In this document: piece by piece, positions 8,303-17,407 of the stretch
Numbering within the stretch: position 1 is the first letter of the stretch
Layout: each line of letters opens with the position of its first letter
Assembly: GCA_012960135.1 (NCBI GenBank)
Contig: DUBW01000019.1
Coordinates: 1 to 34,277 of the forward strand
Length of the DNA: 34,277 nt
Direction of reading: 5' to 3'
From: Methyloprofundus sp.
Lineage (GTDB): Bacteria > Pseudomonadota > Gammaproteobacteria > Methylococcales > Methylomonadaceae
The notes under the pieces: generated by a model
Databases searched by the model: none
Seen by the model: only the letters and a program-made list of their open reading frames with translations
What the model was told of the DNA's origin: nothing
Translations under genes and position numbers: made by a program

Positions 8303-9931
8303 TTATTGAATGATACTTTGTTCTTTTAGTGCTGAATAAATCTGATCTATGGAAAACTTGTCTGTATCAAAATCAAGATCACAAGATGCATTAGTAGTAC
8401 ATAGGCATATTAAGCCCGCGTGCTTAACGACTGCAATGGCTTCATCAATATGCTTTATGTCGGCTGTTAATACCGTTGCCGCATGGCCATTATCAAATAA
8501 TTTTCTTTCCAGTTGATAAGCGACTTGTTCACCATGAGTCCCAGTTAGGGCAATAGCAACAGCTTTTTGACCGTAGCGTGCCGCATGGTCATCGCTACTC
8601 ACATCACGTAATTCAGTATCAGAACTATGCCCAGAGATCATTCCTGCGCCGACTGTCACATTGGTAAGACGGTCGATTATTATAAATGAGCCAGTACCTT
8701 TGCTGCGGGTATAGGCATCAAAAACGACAGGGGCATTAACTGAAACAGTACATAGGCCTATTTCATTGAGTTGTAACTGTGTTGCATCATGATAATCCAG
8801 GGTATTGACATCAATCCGGTGCTGAATATTAGCTATCGAACCCGAGACACTACGCGTTGCCAGCTTGATGATATATTGCTTGCCGGGGACTAGGGCACTT
8901 TCTGTCATCCATACTATCTTGGCATCAAACTTATCAGCAACACTGGGCATATTATTGCTATTGACAAGGGTATCACCGCGACTGACATCAATTTCATCAG
9001 TTAACGTCAAAGTCACTGCCATGGGAGGGTAAGCTTCATCCAGTTCGCCGTCAAAAGTGACAATGGATTTAATAGTGCTGGTTTTACCTGATGGCAGGGC
9101 AGTTACAGTATCACCTTTATGGAAAATACCTGAGGCTATCGTGCCACAGAAACCGCGAAAGTCTAAGTTAGGGCGGTTAACATATTGCACTGGGAAGCGA
9201 GGGTCCTGGAAATTATCATCTTCAGCAATTTCCACTGTTTCCAGCGTTTCCATCATGGATTCACCCGCATACCACGGCATATTTTCACTCTTATTAACGA
9301 CATTATCACCATCCAGAGCCGAAAGAGGAATAACATGTATATCGTTCAGACCATCCAGGTCCTTAATAAAGTCTAAATAATCAGCTTTGATTTTCTCGTA
9401 AGCACTTTCACTATATTCAATTAGATCCATCTTATTGATGGCAACAATAATATGCTTAATACCCAGTAATGAAGCAATAAAACTATGTCGCTTGGTTTGT
9501 GTCTGTACACCATAGCGCGCATCAATTAATATCACGGCTAGATCACAAGTGGATGCGCCGGTCGCCATATTACGCGTGTATTGCTCATGACCTGGTGTGT
9601 CGGCAATAATAAATTTACGGTTTTTGGTAGAGAAATAGCGGTAAGCAACATCAATGGTAATTCCTTGCTCGCGCTCTGCCTGTAAGCCATCGACTAATAA
9701 TGCTAAATCCACTTTACCTGCACCGGTAGTACCGGATTTAACGCTATCAGATTGTACGGCAGCAAGCTGATCTTCATAGATCATTTTTGAATCGTATAAC
9801 AAGCGGCCAATAAGCGTACTTTTACCATCATCAACATTACCACAGGTTAAAAAGCGTAGTAATTCCTTACGTTCATGTTGCGCCAGATAAGCGTCTATAT
9901 CGGTACTGATTAAGTCTGATTGGTGAGACAT
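8303..9931 (-). CDS. cysN: CysN, sulfate adenylyltransferase GTPase subunit, with vestigial APS-kinase-like tail
   Basis: CysN is the EF-Tu-like GTPase that drives sulfate activation to APS by CysD. Seen: P-loop GNVDDGKST (residues 31-39), a switch-2 DTPGHEQY, the guanine motif NKMD, then beta-barrel domains to about residue 445. Plain CysN proteins stop near 475. Here 92 more residues (about 451-542) align in order with an APS kinase: [11 protein letters not shown] matches the strand before the P-loop, but GxSGxGKS is replaced by [22 protein letters not shown] and [10 protein letters not shown] match later elements. The P-loop lysine is gone, so this is read as a vestigial CysC domain. The start at 9931 (MSHQSD) has CAGGA upstream; a longer frame to 9994 would run into a REP repeat and is not used. 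cysD lies upstream. Confidence 0.93.
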   Translation of the reverse strand: MSHQSDLISTDIDAYLAQHERKELLRFLTCGNVDDGKSTLIGRLLYDSKMIYEDQLAAVQSDSVKSGTTGAGKVDLALLVDGLQAEREQGITIDVAYRYFSTKNRKFIIADTPGHEQYTRNMATGASTCDLAVILIDARYGVQTQTKRHSFIASLLGIKHIIVAINKMDLIEYSESAYEKIKADYLDFIKDLDGLNDIHVIPLSALDGDNVVNKSENMPWYAGESMMETLETVEIAEDDNFQDPRFPVQYVNRPNLDFRGFCGTIASGIFHKGDTVTALPSGKTSTIKSIVTFDGELDEAYPPMAVTLTLTDEIDVSRGDTLVNSNNMPSVADKFDAKIVWMTESALVPGKQYIIKLATRSVSGSIANIQHRIDVNTLDYHDATQLQLNEIGLCTVSVNAPVVFDAYTRSKGTGSFIIIDRLTNVTVGAGMISGHSSDTELRDVSSDDHAARYGQKAVAIALTGTHGEQVAYQLERKLFDNGHAATVLTADIKHIDEAIAVVKHAGLICLCTTNASCDLDFDTDKFSIDQIYSALKEQSIIQ

Positions 9932-9964
9932 TGTGTTTTTCCTGAAAAATATATAAGCGAAAGT

Positions 9965-10028
9965 TGTAGAGCGGACTTTAGTCCGCTGTAGCATATCGGC
10001 ATTAGCGGACTAAAGTCCGCTCTACAAT
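9965..10028. repeat. REP doublet (BIME-like) between cysD and cysN
   Basis: A perfect 24-base inverted repeat: 9965-9988 (TTGTAG then AGCGGACTTTAGTCCGCT) and its complement at 10005-10028, separated by 16 bases. Each arm is itself nearly palindromic (AGCGGACTTTAGTCCGCT) and is headed by GTAG. Two head-to-head REPs make a classic BIME layout. It fills most of the 103-base gap between cysD and cysN. It could fold in the mRNA and lower cysN expression relative to cysD, or protect the cysD message; that part is inference. Confidence 0.8.
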
Positions 10029-10034
10029 AGGGGG

Positions 10035-10943
10035 CTAAAAATAGCCTTCGCGTTTTTTCTGTTCCATAGAGCCTGATTGGTCGTGATCGATTAGTCGACC
10101 CTGGCGTTCCGAGGTGGTTGTTAATAACATTTCCTGAATAATTTCAGGTAAGGTAGTGGCTGTTGATTCCACCGCGCCCGTAAGTGGGTAACACCCTAAA
10201 GTCCGAAAACGCACCATTTTCATCTCTACTTTTTCATCAGGACCAATCGGCATACGGTCATCATCGACCATGATTAACATGCCATCTTTATTAACAACAG
10301 GGCGCTTTTTGGCAAAATAAAGAGGCACAATTGGAATGTTTTCTAAATGGATATACTGCCAGACATCTAGTTCTGTCCAGTTTGAAATAGGGAATACACG
10401 GATGCTTTCACCCTGGTCAATTCTGCCGTTGTATATATTCCATAATTCAGGACGCTGGTTTTTAGGATCCCAACCATGATTTTTATCGCGGAATGAATAC
10501 ACGCGCTCTTTGGCACGAGATTTCTCTTCATCACGACGCGCACCACCAAAAGCGGCATCAAATTTATATTTATTCAGTGCTTGTTTTAAACCCTCGGTTT
10601 TCATTACATCAGTATGCTTTTTACTGCCGTGCGTAAAAGGCCCGATACCTTGATCGATACCCTCTTGATTTGAGTGAACCAATAAATCCCAGCCGAGTTC
10701 CTTGATGTATTTATCACGGAATTCAATCATTTCCTTGAATTTCCACTTAGTATCTACATGCATTAGTGGAAAAGGCGGCTTTCCCGGATAAAATGCTTTG
10801 CGTGTTAAATGCAGCATGACTGCTGAGTCCTTACCCACTGAGTAAAGCATCACCGGACGGTCAAATTCCGCGGCTACTTCACGAATAATATGGATACTTT
10901 CAGCTTCTAGCTCTTTTAGGTGGGTTAATTTATGCTTAGTCAT
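10035..10943 (-). CDS. cysD: CysD, sulfate adenylyltransferase catalytic subunit
   Basis: CysD is the PP-loop ATP sulfurylase subunit that forms APS from sulfate and ATP, with CysN supplying the GTPase drive. The PP-loop SVGKDS is at residues 35-40, followed by HVDTKWKF and the conserved [16 protein letters not shown] stretch. The end, QKKREGYF, is typical of the family. Length (302) is normal. ATG at 10943 is preferred to the TTG one codon upstream. It is the first gene of the cysDN pair; a REP doublet follows it. This activation route usually feeds assimilatory sulfate reduction. Confidence 0.96.
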   Translation of the reverse strand: MTKHKLTHLKELEAESIHIIREVAAEFDRPVMLYSVGKDSAVMLHLTRKAFYPGKPPFPLMHVDTKWKFKEMIEFRDKYIKELGWDLLVHSNQEGIDQGIGPFTHGSKKHTDVMKTEGLKQALNKYKFDAAFGGARRDEEKSRAKERVYSFRDKNHGWDPKNQRPELWNIYNGRIDQGESIRVFPISNWTELDVWQYIHLENIPIVPLYFAKKRPVVNKDGMLIMVDDDRMPIGPDEKVEMKMVRFRTLGCYPLTGAVESTATTLPEIIQEMLLTTTSERQGRLIDHDQSGSMEQKKREGYF

Positions 10944-10946
10944 CAA

Positions 10947-11248
10947 TTGTACTTAGGGTATATATGCAGGGTAATTAAGGGGATCAAGTGGTGTAAAACA
11001 AAAATATCCTAATCCTTTAAAAAATTATTACTATTTTAATTTGAATGAGCGTTTAATGCTAGAACCATTACTAAATAAACAATTGCTAATGAAAGAATGG
11101 AATCCTATTAACGCCTAAAATGAGTGACAAAAGCTAAAGTCATTATAAAAAAAATAAGCATATTGCTATATAATGATGCAAACATTAAGAGTAATGCGCT
11201 TTATGTATTCATCAAAGTTCGAATACCAATCACTAAGAGGAAGAGTTT
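10947..11248. promoter_or_regulatory. divergent intergenic region with a likely promoter for the lipoprotein gene
   Basis: This 302-base gap separates divergent cysD and the lipoprotein gene. On the plus strand TATAAT occurs at 11169-11174, preceded by TGC, a good -10 candidate about 75 bases before the lipoprotein start. The region upstream is A/T-rich with no convincing -35. A ribosome site (GAGGAAGAG) lies at about 11236-11244. No clear operator or riboswitch for sulfur control of cysD is seen. Confidence 0.4.
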
Positions 11249-11788
11249 ATGCGTCACTACAATAAAAATAACATAATCAAAGCAATACTCATCACATCAA
11301 TTACCAGCCTGGTGTTAGTTGCCTGTGGTGATCAGCAAAAAAAAACGCCCACTACCAAGGTTCCGGCACAACAGTATAAACAAGCTAAGGTATTGAAAGG
11401 CAATGTAGTCGATGACAAAGGCCCAGTACGGGATGCTACGATCAAGGTTGCTGATAGCCGTGGACGTATCATTGCCAATACTAGCCTGAAAGATAGCAAT
11501 AATTATACGCTAGAAATTCCTGCAGGTACGAGCTTGCCGATTGTCATCACCGTTAAACCTAAAGGGAGTGCCGAGAAGTTAAAAGCGGTAGTAATTTCCA
11601 CAATTGTATCCAGATATGATATCAGCCCGTTAACCACAAAAATTGCCAATCGTGCTAAAGAGCTAGGTGGCTACACTCGCGCTCATATGGTAATGGCAGC
11701 GGATAATACTGTGGGAGTGCCCGATGCCAATAAAACCTCTACCGGTTTTCGTGGTGACCCCACCAAGCAATATGGTGGATGGCATTAA
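11249..11788 (+). CDS. outer- or inner-membrane lipoprotein with carboxypeptidase-regulatory-like domain
   Basis: The first 26 residues form a lipoprotein signal, with a positively charged start, a hydrophobic core and lipobox LVAC (C26). After a short linker rich in K and Q, residues about 48-115 read as one small beta-sandwich (LKGNVVDDKGPVRDATIKVA...) of the type found in carboxypeptidase regulatory-like and transthyretin-like domains. These act as adhesion or scaffold modules rather than enzymes. The C-terminal part (residues 125-179) is polar and ends in QYGGWH. GAGGAAGAG precedes the start. The gene stands alone between divergent cysD and the convergent channel gene. The partner and function are unknown. 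Confidence 0.75.
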   Translation: MRHYNKNNIIKAILITSITSLVLVACGDQQKKTPTTKVPAQQYKQAKVLKGNVVDDKGPVRDATIKVADSRGRIIANTSLKDSNNYTLEIPAGTSLPIVITVKPKGSAEKLKAVVISTIVSRYDISPLTTKIANRAKELGGYTRAHMVMAADNTVGVPDANKTSTGFRGDPTKQYGGWH

Positions 11789-12009
11789 GCTTGTTTACCT
11801 TGACCTTATAAATTTTATCACCATGAAGGACACGGTGTTAATGAAGGCATTACAATGTGATTAGCTCCTCATGGGAGTGAACGACAAAAAGCGACACCTA
11901 AAATAGTATCCAAAGTAGATTGATTGTATACAAGCGCCATAATTAAAGTAGCAGACCCTTCAAGTCTTTTATGGTAGAAGCAATGAAATGCAGGGATCAC
12001 TAGGTTTCA

Positions 12010-12879
12010 TCACTCAAACTGTTCAAGACTGCCGCCGCAATATTTACAAAAATCCGCATCGGTATCATGACCGATTTTGCCGCAATTAGGGCAGGCTTCA
12101 TTGGAGATTTGCCACGGTCGATAAGATTTAATCAGTTCCGCACTATAAATACCCGTTGGGACCGCAATAATGCCATAACCCATAATCATAATGGCAGCAG
12201 CTATTATCTGACCTAACGGTGTCTGCGGGGCAATATCACCATATCCTACTGTGGTTAGGGTAACAATAGCCCAATACACCGACTTGGGAATACTGGTAAA
12301 GCCAGATGCGCTGCCTTCAACCACATACAGTATTGAGCCAAATACTGTGGATAACGTTAATACAGCATACAAAAATACTAGAATTTTCTGACTGCTATTT
12401 TTTAAGGCCGTTATCAGGGTTTCAGCCTCATCTACATATTCAGCCAGTTTAAAAATACGAAAGATTCTTAATAAGCGCAAGATACGAATAATCAGCATGT
12501 ATTTGATACCTGGCAAGAGCAGACCAATGTAAGTAGGCAGGATAGACAGTAAATCTATTATTCCGTAAAAACTGCACGCATAAAGCTTAGGCTGGCGGAC
12601 CGAGATCAGGCGTAGTATATACTCGCAGGTAAATAGCAGGGTAAAGCCCCACTCTGTATAGAAAAATAACCAGCTAAATTGCTGGTAAAATGCTTCTACA
12701 CTACTGAGCATAACGGCTAATACACTCAACGCAATGGTAATGATCAGTACAATATCGAATGATTTTCCGGCGCGTGTTTCTGCGCCAAAAATAATGCTAT
12801 TGAGCGACTCACGCCAGGGTGATAAACGTTCACCGCTATTGTAATTCACCTTTTTTTTTCTGGGTTGGTTCGCTTGCAT
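12010..12879 (-). CDS. voltage-gated potassium channel with C-terminal zinc ribbon
   Basis: This is a six-helix Kv-type ion channel subunit. S1 is near residues 42-62, S2 near 73-90, S3 near 104-122. S4 has the regularly spaced arginines RILRLLRIFRIFK (132-144). S5 is near 165-186, the pore helix and selectivity filter TTVGYGD are at 209-215, and S6 is near 224-245. Filter TVGYG implies K+ selectivity. After S6 there is a short cytoplasmic tail ending in a zinc ribbon with C263, C266, C278 and C281 (CPNCG...CKYCG). The tail replaces the usual RCK or cyclic-nucleotide domain; it could sense metal or redox state, which is inference. It is divergent from glnS. Confidence 0.88.
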   Translation of the reverse strand: MQANQPRKKKVNYNSGERLSPWRESLNSIIFGAETRAGKSFDIVLIITIALSVLAVMLSSVEAFYQQFSWLFFYTEWGFTLLFTCEYILRLISVRQPKLYACSFYGIIDLLSILPTYIGLLLPGIKYMLIIRILRLLRIFRIFKLAEYVDEAETLITALKNSSQKILVFLYAVLTLSTVFGSILYVVEGSASGFTSIPKSVYWAIVTLTTVGYGDIAPQTPLGQIIAAAIMIMGYGIIAVPTGIYSAELIKSYRPWQISNEACPNCGKIGHDTDADFCKYCGGSLEQFE

Positions 12880-12910
12880 AGGTGTAATTTAATCAACTCG
12901 AAAGAATAGG

Positions 12911-12935
12911 GCGAAGTATATTCGCGAAGTATATT
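12911..12935. repeat. tandem direct repeat in the divergent channel/glnS promoter region
   Basis: GCGAAGTATATT occurs twice, at 12911-12922 and 12924-12935, a 13-base period. It lies between the divergent starts of the channel gene (12879) and glnS (13059). A paired site in this place could be a binding site for a regulator, but the period is not close to a full helical turn of 10.5, so this is tentative. Confidence 0.45.
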
Positions 12936-13058
12936 ATGGTATCTTAACGCCCTATAACACAAGATGACATGTATTATAAATAGACCGGCCAGACATGATA
13001 CCTTTTCATGCACCCTATAAACGGAGTGCGTAAACAAACAATTGATTCACAATACTCA

Positions 13059-14714
13059 ATGTCAACAACTGAAAATATCCCAGCTACAAATTTTATTCGT
13101 CAAATAGTTACCAAAGACCTGGCAGAGAATAAGCATACTAAAGTAATTACCCGTTTCCCACCAGAACCGAATGGTTTTTTACATATAGGACATGCGAAAT
13201 CTATTTGCCTGAATTTTGGTGTTGCTGCTGAAAATAATGGCCTATGTAATTTACGCTTCGATGATACCAATCCCGAAAAGGAAAGTATCGAATATGTGCG
13301 TGCTATTGAAAAAGATGTACATTGGCTTGGTTTTGAATGGGCTGAGCTCTGTCATTCGTCAGACTATTTTGAAACACTGTATGGCTTTGCAGTGCAGTTG
13401 ATAGAAAAAGGTCTAGCGTATGTCGATAGTTTGAGTGCAGAGCAAATGCGTGAATATCGTGGTTCATTGACTAAGCCAGGCAAAGAAAGCCCAGACCGCA
13501 GTCGCAGTGTCGCAGAAAATCTGGATTTATTTAGTCGTATGCGCGCCGGTGAATTTACCGATGGGCAATATCTATTACGTGCCAAAATTGATATGGCATC
13601 ATCAAATATCAATATGCGTGATCCTGCGCTGTACCGCATACGCCGTGTGCATCATCAGCGCACCGGAGATGCTTGGTGCATCTATCCAATGTATGATTAT
13701 ACTCACTGTATTTCAGATGCACTTGAAGGTATAACACATTCCTTATGTACACTAGAATTTGCAGACCATCGCCCTTTATATGACTGGATTTTAGATAATA
13801 TCGATGTAGACTGTCATCCACAGCAAATAGAATTTGCACGGTTGGAACTGGAATACACGATAGTCAGTAAACGAAAATTAAGACAACTGGTCGTCGATGG
13901 GCATGTCAGTGGCTGGGATGATCCGCGTATGCCTACTATTGCAGGGCTACGTCGAGCAGGTTTCACTCCTGCCGCTATTCGTGATTTTTGTGAGCGTATA
14001 GGTGTGACCAAAAAAGACTCATCGATAGAAATGGCAGTGCTAGAAAATTGTATCCGGGAAGATTTAAACAATACCGCTGCTCGTGCGATGGCTGTTTTAG
14101 ATCCATTAAAAGTAGTGATCGAAAATTACCCTGATGATCAAGTTGAAGAGTTAGAAGCAAGTAACCATCCACAAAATGAAGCAATGGGTAAGCGGGTAGT
14201 GCCATTTGCTAAAGAAATTTATATCGAACAGGATGATTTTGCTGCTATTCCTCCGCCTAAATACAAGCGTTTAATTGAAGGCGGCGAAGTTCGTTTACGC
14301 GGCGCTTATGTGATTAAATGTCATCAGGTCATTAAAAATGCAGAGGGTAAAGTCGTAGAACTTCGCTGTACCTATGATGAAAATACCCTGGGTAAGAAAC
14401 CTGAAGGCCGTAAAGTAAAGGGTGTGATTCATTGGGTCTCGGCTGTCCATGCTCTGGATGCTGAAATACGCCTGTATGATCGGCTATTTAATGTACCTAA
14501 TCCTAGCGCTGAAGAAAATTTCTGTGATGCCTTAAACCCTGATTCGCTACAAATTATTAGCCAGGCAAAAATAGAGGCAAGTCTTGCGCAGGCCGAATTA
14601 GGTAGTCGTTTTCAATTTGAACGGGTAGGCTATTTTTGTCTGGATTCAGAAGACAGTTCTGCAGGAAAGATTGTGTTTAATCGTACCGTCACTCTCCGTG
14701 ATACCTGGGCTTAG
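13059..14714 (+). CDS. glnS: GlnS, glutaminyl-tRNA synthetase
   Basis: This class I synthetase charges tRNA-Gln. The ATP-site motif HIGH occurs in [13 protein letters not shown] (H42-H45), and the KMSKS-like loop appears as VSKRKL. The catalytic core contains [10 protein letters not shown] and [16 protein letters not shown], followed by the C-terminal anticodon-binding beta-barrels ([19 protein letters not shown]). I start at 13059 (MSTTEN), giving 551 residues, close to E. coli (554). An in-frame ATG at 13008 would add 17 residues of unlikely sequence. No strong ribosome site precedes either start. A housekeeping gene with no anomaly seen. Confidence 0.96.
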   Translation: MSTTENIPATNFIRQIVTKDLAENKHTKVITRFPPEPNGFLHIGHAKSICLNFGVAAENNGLCNLRFDDTNPEKESIEYVRAIEKDVHWLGFEWAELCHSSDYFETLYGFAVQLIEKGLAYVDSLSAEQMREYRGSLTKPGKESPDRSRSVAENLDLFSRMRAGEFTDGQYLLRAKIDMASSNINMRDPALYRIRRVHHQRTGDAWCIYPMYDYTHCISDALEGITHSLCTLEFADHRPLYDWILDNIDVDCHPQQIEFARLELEYTIVSKRKLRQLVVDGHVSGWDDPRMPTIAGLRRAGFTPAAIRDFCERIGVTKKDSSIEMAVLENCIREDLNNTAARAMAVLDPLKVVIENYPDDQVEELEASNHPQNEAMGKRVVPFAKEIYIEQDDFAAIPPPKYKRLIEGGEVRLRGAYVIKCHQVIKNAEGKVVELRCTYDENTLGKKPEGRKVKGVIHWVSAVHALDAEIRLYDRLFNVPNPSAEENFCDALNPDSLQIISQAKIEASLAQAELGSRFQFERVGYFCLDSEDSSAGKIVFNRTVTLRDTWA

Positions 14715-14812
14715 CAACGTAATTATTGACTTCTCATGCATATGACGCAGGATAAAACCTTGTGTCGTAATAAATAGAACATGAGCGTCGAACAAATAAA
14801 GAGGGTTTTCTT

Positions 14813-15334
14813 ATGATGTATGCAGTTTTTTTTGTAGTGATTTTGTTAGCGATTTTGCTATTACTCGAAAATAAAAAAAATCAGGAGAGATATGCACAGC
14901 AATATATTGAGGAGGAGCCGTACCCCTTAACGGAAGAGCAAATAAAATATATCCACAATTCCTGGCGACGAATTATGCCCATTAAAGAAAAGTTCGCGGA
15001 ATTATTTTATCAGCGCTTGTTTGAATTGGACCCAAAGGTTAAAACATTATTTCGTGGCAAGCTAGATTTTCAAGGGAAAAAAATAATGACTACCTTGAAT
15101 GTTGTCGTCAATTCTATTGATAATATAAAAGCCGTGGAAGCCATGCTACAAGCTATGGGTAATCGGCATATAATCTATGGTGTTCAGGCTGCGCATTACG
15201 AAACAGTGGGAGCGGCTTTGTTTTGGGTGTTAGAACAAAGTCTGGGTGATTATTTTACCGATGAAGTGGAAGATGCCTGGGTTACTACATACAACATTAT
15301 TGCCTCGACCATGAAAGAAACGGCTTACCCGTAA
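14813..15334 (+). CDS. membrane-anchored single-domain globin
   Basis: The N-terminal residues 3-18 are a strongly hydrophobic helix, followed by KNK and an acidic linker (EEEP). From residue 38 the sequence follows bacterial single-domain haemoglobins of the Vitreoscilla/flavohaemoglobin type. Y66 (AELFYQRLF) fits the B10 Tyr, Q87 (DFQG) the E7 Gln, and H119 (GNRHIIYGV) the proximal F8 His; VGAALFWVLEQ matches the G helix. No reductase domain follows (173 residues in all). B10 Tyr with E7 Gln is typical of tight O2 or NO-handling globins. The anchor, unusual for this family, would hold the haem near the membrane, either as oxygen supplier to oxidases or as NO sink; that is inference. GAGGG precedes the start. 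A secreted protein gene follows 63 bases later. Confidence 0.85.
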   Translation: MMYAVFFVVILLAILLLLENKKNQERYAQQYIEEEPYPLTEEQIKYIHNSWRRIMPIKEKFAELFYQRLFELDPKVKTLFRGKLDFQGKKIMTTLNVVVNSIDNIKAVEAMLQAMGNRHIIYGVQAAHYETVGAALFWVLEQSLGDYFTDEVEDAWVTTYNIIASTMKETAYP

Positions 15335-15397
15335 ACAGATCGACTTACAATTTAACGCTTTTTTCCGTCTTTTGCATTGTCAATCATGGGAGCATCA

Positions 15398-15775
15398 ATG
15401 AAAAATACACGAAAACTTACTCAGCGAGTCATAACTTTAATAATGCTAGGCTATGTCTTGCCAGGCTACGCAGAGGGGCAACTAACGCGCTATCGAGGAG
15501 CCTATACATACGCGCATGTAGTTAATACATTTTGTCCCAGCATTAATTCCCAATGTTACTGGTTAAACCCTGCGACTAGTGAACAAATTCGTCAGCAGTT
15601 AAAGCAACTATCAGCAACACATGCCGATAGCCCCGATCAATCAGTCTGCGTGGTTTTACGTGGGCGAATTGATAGAGAAACCAAAAGCGACGGGTTTGCC
15701 GCTGACTATGATGGTTTAATCAAGGTCGATAAAGTTTTTGGTTTATGTAGCCAGGTAGATAGAGTGACTCAGTAA
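15398..15775 (+). CDS. hypothetical secreted protein with four cysteines
   Basis: The start at 15398 (MKNTRKL) is preferred because GGGAG lies seven bases upstream; longer in-frame starts at 15377 and 15386 exist. Residues 1-25 form a Sec signal with a likely cut after GYA. The mature part (about 100 residues) has four cysteines (FCPS, QCYW, VCVV, LCSQ), enough for two disulfides, and the stretch RIDRETKSDGFAADYDGLI. I have seen similar small periplasmic proteins in gammaproteobacteria but know no function. It lies just behind the membrane globin on the same strand and may share its transcript. Confidence 0.6.
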   Translation: MKNTRKLTQRVITLIMLGYVLPGYAEGQLTRYRGAYTYAHVVNTFCPSINSQCYWLNPATSEQIRQQLKQLSATHADSPDQSVCVVLRGRIDRETKSDGFAADYDGLIKVDKVFGLCSQVDRVTQ

Positions 15776-16277
15776 GATTTGCAACACCACCGCTGGGTAC
15801 TGGCTGTCATAAACAGTCGGGTCAGGCGAAGTTACGTGAGTAATATTTCTCTATCAGCATTACAATATCGACTCAGCATTCTTGCACACAATACGACCAG
15901 AAAATTAAGCAGTCAATTGATACAGTATTAGGTAAGGAATCCGTAATATCAATCGATGGTCGACAGTGCGTTTGAAAAATGGCAATAGCTATTGAAAAAC
16001 TGAGTTCATTAGCAATACGCTGACTAAGAAATTCCTACTCTAGTTTTGCTGACTTTATTTGGACTCAATCTAAAGAGCTGTTTATGCAAATAAGGTTAAA
16101 GACAAATCAGTTAAATAAAGCTTAGAAAACAGAAAGCGACTAATATTCTAAGGCGGGACACCTCTGAGGTGAGTATGCTTTAGCCTACAGGTACAATCCA
16201 CGCGTTACACATGTAGGCTAAAACCTATTTCCCTCTATACGTACTGTCTTAAGTTCGTAGCCCATAGTGCTATATAG
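15776..16277. other. intergenic stretch with one REP-like palindrome
   Basis: About 500 bases without a convincing gene lie between the secreted-protein gene and the convergent glk. Frames are short and show no recognisable homology. The palindrome at 16179-16222 is the only structure found, apart from a small CACCTC/GAGGTG hairpin at 16159-16171. Confidence 0.55.
16179..16222. repeat. REP-like inverted repeat downstream of glk
   Basis: TTTAGCCTACA (16179-16189) and TGTAGGCTAAA (16212-16222) form an 11-base perfect stem around a 22-base loop. One arm carries GTAG next to GGCTAAA, the same head and core as the other REP-like elements here. It lies 56 bases beyond the glk stop and could act in transcript end processing. 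Confidence 0.55.
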
Positions 16278-17261
16278 CTAAGCTGAAAAATAATTAGCTG
16301 CGCCGATAAGGGGGGTGTTTGGGTTAAGCGAAAGTTTGATAGACATCTGGCTGAGTAAGGGCTTAAACCTGCCTTTGGCGGTAAAGGCGCGCAGGAAATC
16401 CGCATGCTCCAGTGCCGGGCGAATTTTAGGACCGATACCACCACCAATAAACACGCCTCCTGTAGATAAACATTTCAAAGCCAGGTTGCCGGCTTCTGCA
16501 GCATAGAGTTCTGCAAATAAGCGCACCACTTCAAAGCAAAGTGGATCTTCATTATTAAGACCCATGCGCGAAATAATTGCATTTCGATCACCACCAGATG
16601 CGTTATTTCTGTTAGAGGGTACCGTAGCACAGGCAGGTGCAAAACCAGTCTCTAGCAGAAAATCATAAAGCTGGCTGAAGCCATCGCCGCAAAGGACACG
16701 CTCCCAGCTAACGTGATCAGTAAACTGTTTTCGTAGATAGCTTAGAAATTGGTCCTGCTGTAGGGTTTGCGGGGCAAAGTCAGTATGACCGCCTTCGGTT
16801 GCCATCGGCTGATGCTGTTGCCCATCCCAATATAAAATTGCCTGACCTAAGCCAGTTCCTGCCGCGATAACAGCAATGTTTCCGTTTTTAGTTTGTGCAT
16901 TTGGGTTAAGTTCTAGTAGATCAGTTGGCGGGCTATTTAGTATCCCGATGGCCATGGCCTCCAGGTCGTTTAATAATCGTACTTTGTTGGTACCTAATTT
17001 TGCAGAAAGTTCTCGCGCATCGATAGTCCAAGGTAGGTTAGTGGTCTGGCAACGCTGGTCTACGATAGGGCCCGCAATACCAAAACAGGCGGCATTAATC
17101 GGAGTGTCCGCTTTTAGGAAAAGTTCTAGGATATCATTAAATTGCGGGTAGTCATTGCTGGCAAAAGTCTGTTCGACTTCACATTGCATTTTACCCCGGC
17201 TATTTTTACTATATAAGGCTAGAGCAGTTTTGGTACCACCTATATCGCCTGCTAATATCAT
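16278..17261 (-). CDS. glk: glucokinase
   Basis: This enzyme phosphorylates glucose with ATP. It starts with the ATP-binding loop GDIGGTKTALAL (residues 5-16) and has LLNDLEAMAIGI with the catalytic Asp, then AAGTGLGQAIL, and the glucose-site stretch EGGHTDFAP. STGGVFIGGGIGPK near residue 270 is the second phosphate/adenosine region. Length (327) matches the bacterial group-A Glk family (about 320). GGA precedes the ATG at 17261. It stands alone; galU is 8 kb away on the same strand. No damage is seen. Confidence 0.93.
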   Translation of the reverse strand: MILAGDIGGTKTALALYSKNSRGKMQCEVEQTFASNDYPQFNDILELFLKADTPINAACFGIAGPIVDQRCQTTNLPWTIDARELSAKLGTNKVRLLNDLEAMAIGILNSPPTDLLELNPNAQTKNGNIAVIAAGTGLGQAILYWDGQQHQPMATEGGHTDFAPQTLQQDQFLSYLRKQFTDHVSWERVLCGDGFSQLYDFLLETGFAPACATVPSNRNNASGGDRNAIISRMGLNNEDPLCFEVVRLFAELYAAEAGNLALKCLSTGGVFIGGGIGPKIRPALEHADFLRAFTAKGRFKPLLSQMSIKLSLNPNTPLIGAANYFSA

Positions 17262-17407
17262 TTTCCTGGTTCCCTGTTAAGTTGTTTAAATTTATTATAC
17301 TGCGCATTGCTTTTGTTTGTGCCAGGATTCACTTGGGTCTGATTTAGAATCAAGCACCAGAAAGCACTCAGATATAGCGTTAATCAAGATCTCCGAATGT
17401 TTTTCCT

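Noticed and set aside
9932-9994. N-terminal extension of CysN by 21 residues
   Set aside because: The extra codons run into the left arm of the REP doublet and have no family match; ATG 9931 has a good ribosome site.
13008-13058. Longer GlnS start
   Set aside because: The 17 added residues have no match to the family and the start at 13059 gives the normal length.
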